Assembly (NCBI RefSeq): GCF_020852195.1
Contig: NZ_JADZBI010000120.1
Span: forward strand, 1 to 37,342
From: Hyphomicrobium sp.
GTDB taxonomy: Bacteria; Pseudomonadota; Alphaproteobacteria; Rhizobiales; Hyphomicrobiaceae
Length of the DNA: 37,342 bases
Direction of reading: 5' to 3'
Under the pieces are notes generated by a model, which was not told where the DNA came from, did no database searches, and was given only the letters and a program-made list of their open reading frames with translations. Below, piece by piece: positions 22,932 through 33,093 of this stretch. The translations under genes and the position numbers were made by a program. Position 1 is the stretch's first letter. The number at the start of each line of letters is the position of its first letter.

Positions 22932-24479
22932 TCACTCCCACTCGATCGTACCCGGCGGCTTCGAGGTGACGTCGTAGACGACGCGGTTGATGCCGCGCAC
23001 TTCGTTGATGATGCGTGTCGCCGTCCGGCCGAGGAATCCCATGTCGAATGGAAAGAAGTCCGCCGTCATGCCGTCCACGCTCGTCACGGCGCGAAGCGCC
23101 AGCACGTGGTCGTAGGTGCGCCCGTCGCCCATGACTCCGACCGTGCGCACTGGCAAGAGCACCGCGAACGCCTGCCAGATCGCGTCGTAGAGCCCGGCCT
23201 TGCGGATCTCGTCGAGATAGATCGCATCCGCCTTGCGCAGGATGTCGAGCTTTTCCGCCGTGATCTCGCCCGGGATACGGATCGCGAGTCCAGGACCGGG
23301 AAACGGATGACGCCCAACGAACGCGTCCGGCAGCCCGAGCTCGCGCCCCAGCGCCCTGACCTCGTCCTTGAACAGCTCGCGCAGCGGCTCCACGAGCTTC
23401 ATGTTCATGCGCTCGGGCAGCCCACCGACGTTGTGGTGCGACTTGATGGTGACCGACGGCCCACCACTGAACGACACGCTCTCGATCACATCCGGATAGA
23501 GCGTGCCCTGCGCCAGGAATTCCGCCCCGCCGATCTTCTCCGCCTCGGCCTCGAACACGTCGATGAAATGCTTGCCGATAGCCTTGCGCTTGCCCTCGGG
23601 ATCGGTGACGCCTGCCAGAGCACCGAGAAACAGCTTCGACGCATCCACATGCACGAGCGGGATGTTGTAGTGGTCGCGGAACAGCCCGACCACCTGCTCC
23701 GCCTCGCCGAGCCGCATCAGACCGTGGTCGACGAACACACAGGTGAGTTGGTCGCCGACCGCCTCATGGATGAGCACCGCCGCCACCGCGCTGTCAACAC
23801 CGCCGGACAGCCCACAGATCACGCGCCCCTTTCCGACCTGGCGGCGGATGCGCTCCACCATCTCGCGCCGGTAGGCGGCCATGGTCCAGTCCGGCTTGAG
23901 ACCAGCGATGCGGTGCACGAAGTTGGAGATCAGCTTGTCGCCGTCCGGGGTGTGCACGACCTCCGGGTGGAACTGCACGGCATAGAAGCGCCGCGCCTCG
24001 TCCGCGACTGCTGCGAACGGGGCGTTCTCGCTCGTCGCGATGACGCGGAAGCCCTGAGGGAGCCGCGTCACGCGATCGCCGTGGCTCATCCAGACCTGAT
24101 GCCGCTCGCCTTCCGCCCACACACCCTCGAACAACGGGCTCCCGGTCTCGATCGACAGTACGGCGCGGCCGAACTCGCGGTGATGGCCGCTCTCGACCTT
24201 GCCGCCGAGTTGCTCGGCCATGGTCTGCTGTCCGTAGCAGATGCCGAGCACGGGTATCCCGGAGCTGAACACGGCGTCCGGCGCGCGCGGGCTTCCCTCC
24301 TCGGGCACGGACGACGGCCCTCCCGAGAGGATAACGGCAGCGGGCTTGAGCTTGGCGAAGGCCGCCTCGGCATTCTGGAAGGGATGGATCTCGCAGTAGA
24401 CGCCGGCCTCGCGCACACGCCGCGCGATGAGCTGCGTGACCTGGCTTCCGAAATCGATGATGAGGACGGTGGCGGACAT
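22932..24479 (-). CDS. guaA: GMP synthase (glutamine-hydrolysing)
   Basis: Amidates XMP to GMP in the cytoplasm. 515 residues. The class I glutamine amidotransferase domain (about 1-200) has nucleophile Cys81 (GICYGQQ) and the His-Glu pair in QFHPEV. The PP-loop ATP pyrophosphatase domain carries SGGVDSAV, and the C-terminal dimerisation domain ends in the conserved KPPGTIEWE. The start at 24479 is supported because the candidate promoter lies in the longer upstream extension. Works after GuaB, encoded 3 kb away on the same strand. Confidence 0.97.
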   Translation of the reverse strand: MSATVLIIDFGSQVTQLIARRVREAGVYCEIHPFQNAEAAFAKLKPAAVILSGGPSSVPEEGSPRAPDAVFSSGIPVLGICYGQQTMAEQLGGKVESGHHREFGRAVLSIETGSPLFEGVWAEGERHQVWMSHGDRVTRLPQGFRVIATSENAPFAAVADEARRFYAVQFHPEVVHTPDGDKLISNFVHRIAGLKPDWTMAAYRREMVERIRRQVGKGRVICGLSGGVDSAVAAVLIHEAVGDQLTCVFVDHGLMRLGEAEQVVGLFRDHYNIPLVHVDASKLFLGALAGVTDPEGKRKAIGKHFIDVFEAEAEKIGGAEFLAQGTLYPDVIESVSFSGGPSVTIKSHHNVGGLPERMNMKLVEPLRELFKDEVRALGRELGLPDAFVGRHPFPGPGLAIRIPGEITAEKLDILRKADAIYLDEIRKAGLYDAIWQAFAVLLPVRTVGVMGDGRTYDHVLALRAVTSVDGMTADFFPFDMGFLGRTATRIINEVRGINRVVYDVTSKPPGTIEWE

Positions 24480-24535
24480 GAGGGTTCGGTCGCTCCCGGA
24501 GACTCGGGGCCTGGGGTCCCGGTCGGCAAAGAGGG

Positions 24536-24564
24536 GGTAGACCACCCCACGCCGCGAGCGTCAA
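24536..24564 (-). promoter_or_regulatory. Probable guaA promoter
   Basis: On the minus strand CTTGACG (-35, TTGACG at 24559-24564) and TCTACC (-10, 24536-24541) are separated by 17 bases. The -35 fits the alphaproteobacterial CTTGAC pattern; the -10 is modest. Transcription would begin near 24529, about 50 nt before the guaA ATG. Confidence 0.5.
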
Positions 24565-24730
24565 GCCGACCGCCCACAGCCCCGAAGCCGCAGGCTTTTA
24601 CCGCCCGTTAAGCGCGATATCGGGCGAGGCCGGCAATATCTATCGCCTATTAACGGCTGCGGCCTAGAGGATGGTTGAAGGATGAGGAGTCTGCCGGCTC
24701 GGCGGGCGGTTGCGGTTAGAGCGGGGCGCG

Positions 24731-25729
24731 ATGGGTACGGCGATTCTAATGGTAGGCGCACTTGCCGTGGCGGCTGGCGCGACCGTGGCCGGCATGCTTG
24801 CCTGGCGTGCGCGACGCGACGGGCCCTTCGCCGAGCAGCCAGTCTTCACCGTGCAGCGCTGGATCCTGGGCACGCTCTATGCGCTCCGTCCTGTGCGCAT
24901 CGGCGACCTCCCGTATCTTTTCTATTACGGCGCCCGCGACATGCTGCGCGGCGGCACCCACGTGCCCGATCCCGCGCGGACCGAGCCCCGACCCGATACC
25001 TTCGGCGGCATCTGCCGCGACATCTCTCCCGAAACTGTCCTCGCCGCGGCGCGGCAGGGCTTCTTTCCCTGGTGCCACTTCGGCCCGCTCAAGTGGTGGA
25101 CGCGCAACGAGCGCATGGTCCTGCTGACGTCGGATTTCCGCATGACCAAGAACCTCCGGCGCATCATGCGCAAGGCCCCGCACCGCGTGACCTTCGACCA
25201 GGCATTCGACGACGTGATCCGCTGCTGCGCGGGGCGGCGCAAGAACCGCCTCTACGGCCTGACCTGGATTACGCCGACCATCATGCGAATCTATTCGGAA
25301 CTGCACCGCTTGGGGCACGCGCACTCCTTCGAGGTGTGGAATGCCGAGGGCGTCCTCGTCGGCGGCGGCTACGGTCTGTCGGTCGGCAAGGTGTTCTATA
25401 CGGAATCGCAGTTCAGCCATGAATCGAACGCCTCGAAGATGGGCTTTGCTGCGCTCATGGCGCATCTCGCCAAGTGGGGCTACGTCGCCAACGACGGCAA
25501 GGCCCCGACGCCAACTCTTGAGGAGGCCGGCTTCAAGCTGATGCCCCGCAAGGCGTTCGAAGCGCTCCTCACCGAGCACGGAACGGCGGGCGACCATCCC
25601 GGCGCCTGGACCGTCACCACGACGCTGGCCGAGGTCGCGGAATGGGACCCGAGCGGCAAAGCAGCCGCTCCATCGCCCGCCAAGACGGCCAAGCCCCCGA
25701 AGCTTCCCAAGGTCAAGTCCGCGGCGTGA
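24731..25729 (+). CDS. aat: Aat-like (leucyl/phenylalanyl-tRNA-protein transferase family) protein with membrane anchor
   Basis: 332-residue relative of Aat, which tags N-end-rule substrates. Family motifs are GFFPWCHFGPLKWWTRNERM, LTWITPTIM, LGHAHSFEVWN, VGGGYGLSVGKVFYTESQFS and NASKMGFAALM. It is longer than canonical Aat (about 235 residues): an N-terminal hydrophobic segment (about 4-26) and a 50-residue region precede the domain, and a Lys/Pro/Ala-rich tail follows. The canonical FPWY/W is FPWC. It may therefore be a membrane-linked Aat paralogue with a different role. ATG 24731 is chosen over a TTG at 24710; the SD is weak. Confidence 0.75.
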   Translation: MGTAILMVGALAVAAGATVAGMLAWRARRDGPFAEQPVFTVQRWILGTLYALRPVRIGDLPYLFYYGARDMLRGGTHVPDPARTEPRPDTFGGICRDISPETVLAAARQGFFPWCHFGPLKWWTRNERMVLLTSDFRMTKNLRRIMRKAPHRVTFDQAFDDVIRCCAGRRKNRLYGLTWITPTIMRIYSELHRLGHAHSFEVWNAEGVLVGGGYGLSVGKVFYTESQFSHESNASKMGFAALMAHLAKWGYVANDGKAPTPTLEEAGFKLMPRKAFEALLTEHGTAGDHPGAWTVTTTLAEVAEWDPSGKAAAPSPAKTAKPPKLPKVKSAA

Positions 25730-25742
25730 CTGCGTGTCCGGC

Positions 25743-27038
25743 TTACGCCGTACGCTTTAGGCTCGCGACGAAAAAGCCGTCCGTCCCGTGCGAACCGGGC
25801 GTGAGCAGCAGCGTCTGGTCCGACCCATCGGCCGAGGCAGGAGCCTCGTCACCGATCGCGGAGCGCCAGACCTCCCTGAACGGCATCAGTGCGAATCCCG
25901 GGAACGTCTCGAGGAACCACGCCACCTGATCAGTATTCTCCTCAGGCAGCACCGAGCAGGTGACGTAGACGAGCCGTCCGCCCGGCTTGACCAGCCTCGA
26001 CGCGAGCGCAAGCACCTCGCGCTGCTCGGCCTGCCGATTGGCCAGCGCCTCAGGCTTGAGCCGCCACTTGGCATCGGGCTTGCGCCGCCACGTGCCGGAA
26101 CCCGAGCACGGCGCATCGACGAGCACCACGTCGAAACGCGCTCCTAAGGCTTCGAGCGCCTCCTGGTCGCCGCCTTGGAGCACCTGCACGTTCCGCACCC
26201 CGGCCCGCTGCAGGCGCGCGAAGATCGGACGCAACTGTCCCTTGTCGCTGTCGTAGGCGTAGATCTGGCCGGTGTTCTGCATGGCCGCCGCGAGCGCGAG
26301 CGTCTTGCCGCCGGCCCCTGCGCAGAGGTCGAGCACCTGCTGGCGAGGCCCGGCGCCCGAAAGCGCGGCCGCGAGCTGGCTGCCCTCGTCCTGCACCTCG
26401 AACCAGCCCTTGCCGTGCGCGGCCTCGGCCTCGACATGCGGGCTCTTCGCCGCCGCCTCGGGTGCCGGGATGCGGAGCCCGAAGGGCGCGAGGCGCGTCG
26501 GCGCCGCGCCAAGCTTGGCGAGGGCCGCCAGCACCTTGTCCCGCGTCGCCTTGAGCGTGTTCACGCGCAGGTCGATCGGCGCGCGCTCGGCCATCGCCCG
26601 GCCTTCCGCAACCGCGCGATCGCCGAACGCCCGCGTGAACGATCCCACCAGCCATTCTGGAACATCCGCCGCCACGTGCACCGGGGCGTCGGCCGGGAAC
26701 CCAGCCGCAAGGCGCGCACGCTCGTCGTCGGTGAGCGGTGCCGGCGCATGCGGGCTGCCGTCGCAGAAGCGACCCACATCCTCGGCGGAAAGACCAAGCG
26801 CCCTCGGCGCGGCTGCGACCGCAAGCAGCCGCGGGCCATCGCTTCCCATCTGCGCGCCGAGTGACAGGCGCCGTCTCAGAACGTCGTAGACCAGCGTGCC
26901 GATCGCGGCCCTGTCACCGGAGCCGGCGAAGCGATGGCGCTTGCCCCAGTCCTGAAGCGCGGTCGCGGCCGGCTGATGACGCTCGAAAACATCCTCGAGC
27001 ACCTCGGCCGCGGCTTGGATGCGCCCAGCAGGTTTCAC
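25743..27038 (-). CDS. RsmB/NOP-family rRNA (cytosine-5) methyltransferase
   Basis: 431-residue SAM-dependent RNA m5C methyltransferase. The N-terminal region (about 1-135) is a NusB-like helical domain. The Rossmann domain has VLDLCAGAGGKT (motif I), DAPCSGSG (motif IV Cys) and TCSVLPEEN (motif VI, catalytic Cys). GTG start at 27038 with AGGG about 9 bases upstream. It follows the MAPEG gene by 30 bp and probably belongs to a guaB-MAPEG-rsmB operon. The exact rRNA target is not proven. Confidence 0.92.
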   Translation of the reverse strand: MKPAGRIQAAAEVLEDVFERHQPAATALQDWGKRHRFAGSGDRAAIGTLVYDVLRRRLSLGAQMGSDGPRLLAVAAAPRALGLSAEDVGRFCDGSPHAPAPLTDDERARLAAGFPADAPVHVAADVPEWLVGSFTRAFGDRAVAEGRAMAERAPIDLRVNTLKATRDKVLAALAKLGAAPTRLAPFGLRIPAPEAAAKSPHVEAEAAHGKGWFEVQDEGSQLAAALSGAGPRQQVLDLCAGAGGKTLALAAAMQNTGQIYAYDSDKGQLRPIFARLQRAGVRNVQVLQGGDQEALEALGARFDVVLVDAPCSGSGTWRRKPDAKWRLKPEALANRQAEQREVLALASRLVKPGGRLVYVTCSVLPEENTDQVAWFLETFPGFALMPFREVWRSAIGDEAPASADGSDQTLLLTPGSHGTDGFFVASLKRTA

Positions 27039-27068
27039 GCGCTCAACCCTAGCTTGGAAGCGATCGGC

Positions 27069-27503
27069 TCAGGCCCCGGTCGCGGAAAAAAACAGAATGC
27101 GGATCGCAAACAGCACCCACATCACGAACAGCACGACCGAACTCGCGGCGTAGCCGTAGAAGCGGTAGGGCTGCTTGTTCGGACCCGTATGGATGTAGGC
27201 GTGATAGAGGCGCGCGACCACGAACAGCCAAGCGAGGATCACGAACACGATGCTAACCTGGCTCGTGATCATCAGGAACGCGACCACGGCATAGAACAGG
27301 ACCGGCGTCTCGAGCTGATTATGGAAGGCGTTCGAGATCTGCGCGGCGCGCGCCGGCCACTTCTGCTGCCGGAGCGACACGTCGCTGAACTGCACGTCCC
27401 CGCGCTTGTAAGCCCCCGCGCGCTCGATGCGCATCCAGCCCTGTAGGAAGAACGTCAACGCGACCTGCACGAATACGGGATAGAGAATGGCGGTCTGGTT
27501 CAT
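27069..27503 (-). CDS. MAPEG family membrane protein
   Basis: 144-residue integral membrane protein of the MAPEG family (eicosanoid/glutathione metabolism in eukaryotes, unknown in bacteria). Four hydrophobic segments lie at about 7-23, 60-80, 82-100 and 115-140. The family signature includes RAQISNAFHNQLETPVLFY-like text (seen here as AAQISNAFHNQLETPVLFY) and ARLYHAYIHTGPN. It lies 33 bp after guaB. Confidence 0.87.
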   Translation of the reverse strand: MNQTAILYPVFVQVALTFFLQGWMRIERAGAYKRGDVQFSDVSLRQQKWPARAAQISNAFHNQLETPVLFYAVVAFLMITSQVSIVFVILAWLFVVARLYHAYIHTGPNKQPYRFYGYAASSVVLFVMWVLFAIRILFFSATGA

Positions 27504-27536
27504 GGGGCTGCTCTCCCTGACGCGGTTCTACCGGCC

Positions 27537-29105
<1,569 letters not shown>

Positions 29106-29332
29106 CTATAGCACCCGAAGGGGAGGAGGGGAAGGGTCCCGGCCTGCGGCCGAGCAGACCTGTGAAATCGTCGAATCGAGCGCTTCCCGGTTCCAGCCCC
29201 GCCGATCCTCTCGCACATGCACATCAGTACCCCTGATGGGGTGCACTGAAAATTCAATTAGACCTCGGTCGTTTATCGCGTTAGGAAAGCCCGTTCTAAG
29301 GTGCTCTAGAGCATACGAAGGAGGAAACGAAA

Positions 29333-29422
29333 ATGAAGATTTGGACGAAGCCCGCCGTGCGCGAGCAGGAAGTCGGCCTTGAGGTGACGAGCTACCTCCC
29401 GGCGGAGATCGACATCATCTAA
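29333..29422 (+). CDS. pqqA: PqqA, PQQ precursor peptide (orphan)
   Basis: 29-residue peptide starting MKIWTKPA and containing GLEVTSYLPAEID. Glu17 and Tyr21 are spaced as in all PqqA peptides (E-x3-Y), the pair cross-linked by PqqE to make pyrroloquinoline quinone. GxEVTSY..AEID matches the Methylobacterium-type PqqA as I recall it. A strong SD (AAGGAGG) lies 8 bases before the ATG and an intrinsic terminator follows 43 bp downstream. No pqqB-E genes are in the window, so it is a stand-alone copy. Confidence 0.88.
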   Translation: MKIWTKPAVREQEVGLEVTSYLPAEIDII

Positions 29423-29464
29423 TTGGTGATGAAGATTGGCTCGTGCACTGGCGAGCCTAAAGGC

Positions 29465-29499
29465 ACGGCGGTCGAGCAAGCGGCCGCCGTTGCTGTTTT
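29465..29499 (+). terminator. Intrinsic terminator of pqqA
   Basis: Perfect 7-bp stem acggcgg / ccgccgt with a 12-base loop, followed by TGCTGTTTT. A further stem (ggctcg / cgagcc, 29438-29457) precedes it. It makes pqqA a one-gene transcript. Confidence 0.75.
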
Positions 29500-29567
29500 C
29501 TGGGATGCCATCCACGGCGGTATCCCTCGACGTTCAATGGGATAGGCCGGCAACGCGCCCGCCGGCT

Positions 29568-30311
29568 TCAGAGGCGGCCCTTGAAGCCTGTCGCCAATAC
29601 ATAGAGCTCGGCACTGTCCGAGCGGCTTGCCGGCGGCTTCACATGGCGCACCGTACCGAAGCGCTGCTTCAGGAAATCCAAGAGATCGCGCTCCGTGCCG
29701 CCCTGGAATACCTTGCAGAGAAAGGCCCCGCCCGGCGCCAGCACGTCGCCCGCGAAATGCGCCGCAGCCTCCGCCAGCATCATGATTCTGAGGTGATCGG
29801 TCTTGGCGTGGCCCACCGTGGGCGCCGCCATATCCGACAGAACCACGTCCGCGGCCCCGCCCCGAAGCTTGCCCTTGAGCCAGTCCTCCGCTCCCTCCTC
29901 CATGAAGTCGAGCTTTGCCGACTCCACACCCGCCAGCGGCTCCATGTCGAGGAGGTCGATCGCAATCACCTGCCCGACTCCGCCGACGGATTGCACGCGC
30001 TCGGCCGCGATCTGGCTCCAGCCGCCGGGCGCCGCGCCGAGATCCACGACGCGCGCACCGGGCTTCAGGAAGCGATGCTTGTCGTCGATCTCGATCAGCT
30101 TGTAGGCCGCGCGCGAGCGGTATCCCGCGCGCTTCGATGCCGTCACATAGGGATCGTTAAGCTGCCGCTCGAGCCACCGCTGCGACGACCCAGTGCGGCT
30201 GCGGGCGGTCTTGAGGCGCACGTTGAGATCGCGCTGGCCGCCGGATGCGCCGAGCGCGCTCCCGGAGCCCTTGGCCTTGGACCCCCGTCCCGATTTCCCC
30301 TTCATCCGCAT
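29568..30311 (-). CDS. rlmE: 23S rRNA (uridine-2552-2'-O) methyltransferase, RlmE/FtsJ
   Basis: 247 residues. A basic N-terminal tail (1-40, Gly/Lys/Arg-rich) precedes the methyltransferase domain with VVDLGAAPGGWSQ (SAM motif I). The K-D-K-E catalytic tetrad is visible in SRAAYKL, LSDMAAPTVGH, FLCKVFQG and SAELYVLATG. The family methylates U2552 of 23S rRNA on the assembled 50S subunit. It starts 5 bp after the stop of the ppx gene, suggesting a ppx-rlmE operon. Confidence 0.95.
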   Translation of the reverse strand: MRMKGKSGRGSKAKGSGSALGASGGQRDLNVRLKTARSRTGSSQRWLERQLNDPYVTASKRAGYRSRAAYKLIEIDDKHRFLKPGARVVDLGAAPGGWSQIAAERVQSVGGVGQVIAIDLLDMEPLAGVESAKLDFMEEGAEDWLKGKLRGGAADVVLSDMAAPTVGHAKTDHLRIMMLAEAAAHFAGDVLAPGGAFLCKVFQGGTERDLLDFLKQRFGTVRHVKPPASRSDSAELYVLATGFKGRL

Positions 30312-30316
30312 GGTAT

Positions 30317-31522
30317 CTATCCAGACCGCTGGCGGCGTCGGCGACGCCCCACGCGATAGACGCCGTCCTCACTCATGAGCGTCGCCAGTATACCCTCCCG
30401 CAGACCACGGTCTGCAACGCGCAGCCGTTCCGCCGGCCACATCCTGAGAATCGCCTCCAGGATCGCGCATCCGGCGAGCACCAAGTCCGCGCGCTCGTGC
30501 CCGATGCAGGGCTGCGCCACCCGATCCTCGTAGGAGCAGGAGATGAGCTCGGCCGTGACCGACTGGATCTCCTTGAGCGCCAGCCAGCAACCGTCAACGC
30601 GAGCCCGGTCATATCGCTTGAGGCCGAGATGAATGCCGGCAACCGTCGTCACCGTGCCGGACGTGCCGAGCAGATGCAGGTTGTCGCCGTTGGCTCGCGT
30701 CCGATACCCGTGCAAGGCCTCGAACGACCTCACGAAACCGGACACGTACGTCACCATCTCCTCGAAGCTCTCGGGCGTCACGTGATGCCCGCCGAAGCGC
30801 TCGGCGAGCGTCACCACGCCGACCGGCAGCGACGTCCAGGCGCCGATCCGCGGCTTGATGTTGAGCCGTCGCCCGCCGTCCGCGTCCGCCCCGTCCCGCC
30901 CGCTCCTGGAGAGCTCCAACCAGATCAGCTCCGACGACCCGCCGCCGATGTCGAACACGAGCACGTACTCGGCACGATAGTCGATCAGCGATGCGCACCC
31001 CGAAACGGCGAGGTTCGCCTCCGTCTCCCGGTCGAGCACCTCGAGTTTGAGCCCAACCTCGCTCTCGACGCGCCGCAGGAAATCGCGTCCGTTGCTGGCG
31101 ATACGGCACGCTTCTGTGGCCACGCAGCGCACGCGTGCCACATCGTGCCGCGCGAGCTTCGCCGCACAGACCTTGAGCGCGTCGATCGTGCGCCGCATGG
31201 CGGCGTCCGACAGGCGGCCAGTCTGCGATACCCCTTCGCCAAGCCGGATGATGCGCGAGAATGCGTCGACGACGCGGAATCCGCGCCGGGATGGCCGCGC
31301 AAGCAGCAAACGGCAGTTGTTGGTTCCAAGATCGAGAGCGCCGTAGATTCGGCCGCGATCGCCGTCGTCCCGGGCATGCCCTGATGAGGGTAGCCTCCCC
31401 GTGGGCGCCTTCGCCTCCCCGGCGCCAAGACCCGCTGTTCTCAGGTCACCCGCGGGAGGAGAGGCATGCCGCGGCTCATGAGAAGGAGCGCTCGCGCGCT
31501 CGTCATCCGTCAGTTCCCGCAC
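30317..31522 (-). CDS. Ppx/GppA-family phosphatase (exopolyphosphatase-type)
   Basis: Actin/Hsp70-fold phosphatase acting on polyphosphate or pppGpp. Signatures are the N-terminal ALDLGTNNCRLL, FDIGGGSSELIW, and the Gly-rich TSGTVTTVAG loop. From the start chosen here (GTG 31522) it is 401 residues; the roughly 50 residues before GALDLGTNN are Pro/Arg-rich and probably disordered. Frames reaching 31690 or 31753 are possible, but their extra codons lack the usual third-position G/C bias and overlap a likely promoter, so I regard them as untranslated. First gene before rlmE. Confidence 0.85.
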   Translation of the reverse strand: MRELTDDERASAPSHEPRHASPPAGDLRTAGLGAGEAKAPTGRLPSSGHARDDGDRGRIYGALDLGTNNCRLLLARPSRRGFRVVDAFSRIIRLGEGVSQTGRLSDAAMRRTIDALKVCAAKLARHDVARVRCVATEACRIASNGRDFLRRVESEVGLKLEVLDRETEANLAVSGCASLIDYRAEYVLVFDIGGGSSELIWLELSRSGRDGADADGGRRLNIKPRIGAWTSLPVGVVTLAERFGGHHVTPESFEEMVTYVSGFVRSFEALHGYRTRANGDNLHLLGTSGTVTTVAGIHLGLKRYDRARVDGCWLALKEIQSVTAELISCSYEDRVAQPCIGHERADLVLAGCAILEAILRMWPAERLRVADRGLREGILATLMSEDGVYRVGRRRRRQRSG

Positions 31523-31614
31523 GTCTTCGGTCCCCAGGGCCTGGGTCCGGGGAAGCGGCGTCGCGCGCCGGCTAACCCTCTCGTCAGGCCATTGTCTGGC
31601 TGCATCCAAAACCA

Positions 31615-31642
31615 ATGTAGCACCTGACCGCGCGCCGTAAAG
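31615..31642 (-). promoter_or_regulatory. Possible promoter of ppx-rlmE
   Basis: Minus strand CTTTAC (31637-31642) and CTACAT (31615-31620) separated by 16 bases, five of six matches each to the alphaproteobacterial CTTGAC / CTATAT boxes. It lies in an A/T-richer stretch between the ppx gene and the divergent M15 gene. Confidence 0.35.
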
Positions 31643-31826
31643 CAAAAGCACACAGATCGGTTTACACAGAGGAAAACTCGTCCGTGACATGGCGGCGAGG
31701 GTCGTGCCACATCGTGGCAAGGCCGCGTTCGAGTTCAACTGTCGGAGTCGCATTCAACGACAGGCAAACCGCGAATTCCATTCATCGACCTAACGGGCTC
31801 CAACCATCCTTGCGATCGTTCAACTG

Positions 31827-32696
31827 ATGCCTTTGTCGCCGATTCTGCGTGCTTGTCTCGTCCTTCTTCTGGTGTGCCCCGGCTCTGGCCCCACGCGCGC
31901 CGGAGCGGATGTCTTCGCACCCCCTGCAATCAAGCGCCTCGTCGCGGCCTACCCCGAGGCAATCGAGGAGATCGACGAGGGCTGGCTGGTCTGGCGCGAT
32001 GGCTCGCGCATGCAGATCGACGACGGAAAAGGAATCAAGTCGTTCCGAGCCTGGCTCGACGACCCGGACATCGAGGACATGCTGCGCCTTTCCTATCCGG
32101 CTGGAGCCGACGACGTCCCGCCGCCGCCCGAATACGATCCCGGCCGCGCCCGCAACGCGGCTTTCTTCGACAAGATGTACGGAGACTGCCGCAAGGGCGA
32201 GGTGAAGCCCAGGCTCACAACGGTCACTTGGCTGCCGCGCAAGACGCGCCAGCGGCTCGAGGTCACGACCGTCAACGGCGTGGCCGCGCGCCTAGCCGCC
32301 GTCTCGCAGGAGCTCGACCGGCTTCCACCAGAGTTCGACAAGTTTCTCTTGCCCGCGGGCGGCACCTACAATTGCCGCGTCATCGCCGGCACGAGCCGTG
32401 TCTCCGCGCACGGATACGGCATTGCCATCGACATCGCCGTGCGCCAGTCCGACTATTGGCGATGGGCACCCGATGCACTCTCTGGCAACATCGTCTACCG
32501 CAACCGCATCCCACTGGAGATCGTCCACATCTTCGAGCGTCATGGCTTCATCTGGGGCGGGCGCTGGCACCACTACGACACCATGCACTTCGAGTACCGC
32601 CCCGAGTTGCTGCCACCGATCGCCCCACTGGAACGGACGGCCCCCGGCCACAGTTTGGACAATGCGGCCCCCAACGGCGCACCTTTGAAGAAGTAG
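31827..32696 (+). CDS. Secreted M15-family metallopeptidase (VanY-like)
   Basis: 289-residue protein with an N-terminal signal peptide (about 1-26). The M15 zinc motif is SAHGYGIAIDIA (His and Asp ligands), and the last ligand is probably in the HHYDTMHFEYRPELL block. A conserved central region has DKMYGDC and TVTWLPRK. D-alanyl-D-alanine or L,D-type cleavage cannot be decided. The ATG 31827 has no clear SD. It is divergent from ppx and lies upstream of tRNA-Gln. Confidence 0.85.
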   Translation: MPLSPILRACLVLLLVCPGSGPTRAGADVFAPPAIKRLVAAYPEAIEEIDEGWLVWRDGSRMQIDDGKGIKSFRAWLDDPDIEDMLRLSYPAGADDVPPPPEYDPGRARNAAFFDKMYGDCRKGEVKPRLTTVTWLPRKTRQRLEVTTVNGVAARLAAVSQELDRLPPEFDKFLLPAGGTYNCRVIAGTSRVSAHGYGIAIDIAVRQSDYWRWAPDALSGNIVYRNRIPLEIVHIFERHGFIWGGRWHHYDTMHFEYRPELLPPIAPLERTAPGHSLDNAAPNGAPLKK

Positions 32697-32722
32697 GGTC
32701 AATTCACGCCGCTCAACCGTTC

Positions 32723-32751
32723 TTGCGCGACGGGGAACGAGCTGTTATACG
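32723..32751 (+). promoter_or_regulatory. Probable tRNA-Gln promoter
   Basis: TTGCGC (32723-32728) and TATACG (32746-32751) with exact 17-base spacing. The transcript would start near 32758, about 56 bases upstream of the mature tRNA. Confidence 0.45.
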
Positions 32752-32813
32752 GCCCCACTCGGCGCGCCAGGGACCCGATCCGGGACCGTATGAGCCCGCC
32801 GCGATCCCGGCTT

Positions 32814-32887
32814 TGGGGGATCGTCTAATGGTAGGACTGCAGACTCTGACTCTGCCTGTCTAGGTTCGAATCCTAGTCCCCCAGCCA
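32814..32887 (+). tRNA. tRNA-Gln (anticodon CTG)
   Basis: Full cloverleaf: acceptor arm tgggggA / tccccca with a U1-A72 pair, D arm with TAATGGTAG, anticodon stem gcaga / tctgc around loop ctctgac (anticodon CTG), T arm ctagg-ttcgaat-cctag, discriminator G and encoded CCA. The body is 71 bases plus CCA. The foreign-looking recombinase block begins directly downstream. Confidence 0.96.
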
Positions 32888-32999
32888 CACACCCCATTGA
32901 AATCGCTACATTTCTGAGACCTCGGCTCGCGCCAGAATTGTCGCGTGATTTCTGCGGCTTGTCTCGCCGGTCATCATAGCCCGTGCCACCAGAGACACT

Positions 33000-33052
33000 G
33001 AAAGCGGCCTCTCGGTAAGAAATCTCGCGCCGGGTCTCAGGAGGCCACTTTC
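33000..33052. repeat. Long inverted repeat between tRNA-Gln and the recombinase gene
   Basis: gaaagcggcctc and gaggccactttc form a 12-bp stem with one G-U type pair around a 29-base loop. The loop ends in ggtctcag, the inverse of ctgagacc at 32914-32921. It lies 42 bp past the recombinase stop, so it may terminate that transcript or be part of a recombination site. The rest of 32888-33093 holds no gene. Confidence 0.5.
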
Positions 33053-33093
33053 GAGACGGGGGATATGGATCGTTGCGCTCGGTTTCTGGGTCG

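Noticed and set aside
29106-29134. Possible guaB promoter CTTCCC-N17-CTATAG on the minus strand, containing CTCCTCCC
   Set aside because: The -35 is poor and the C-rich spacer could fit by chance; the CTCCTCCC here lacks a convincing stem, so it is not counted with the 15.6 kb RNA.
32859-32887. Search for a duplicated tRNA-Gln 3' end as an attR
   Set aside because: No second copy of the T arm and acceptor sequence is present in the window, so tRNA integration is not shown.
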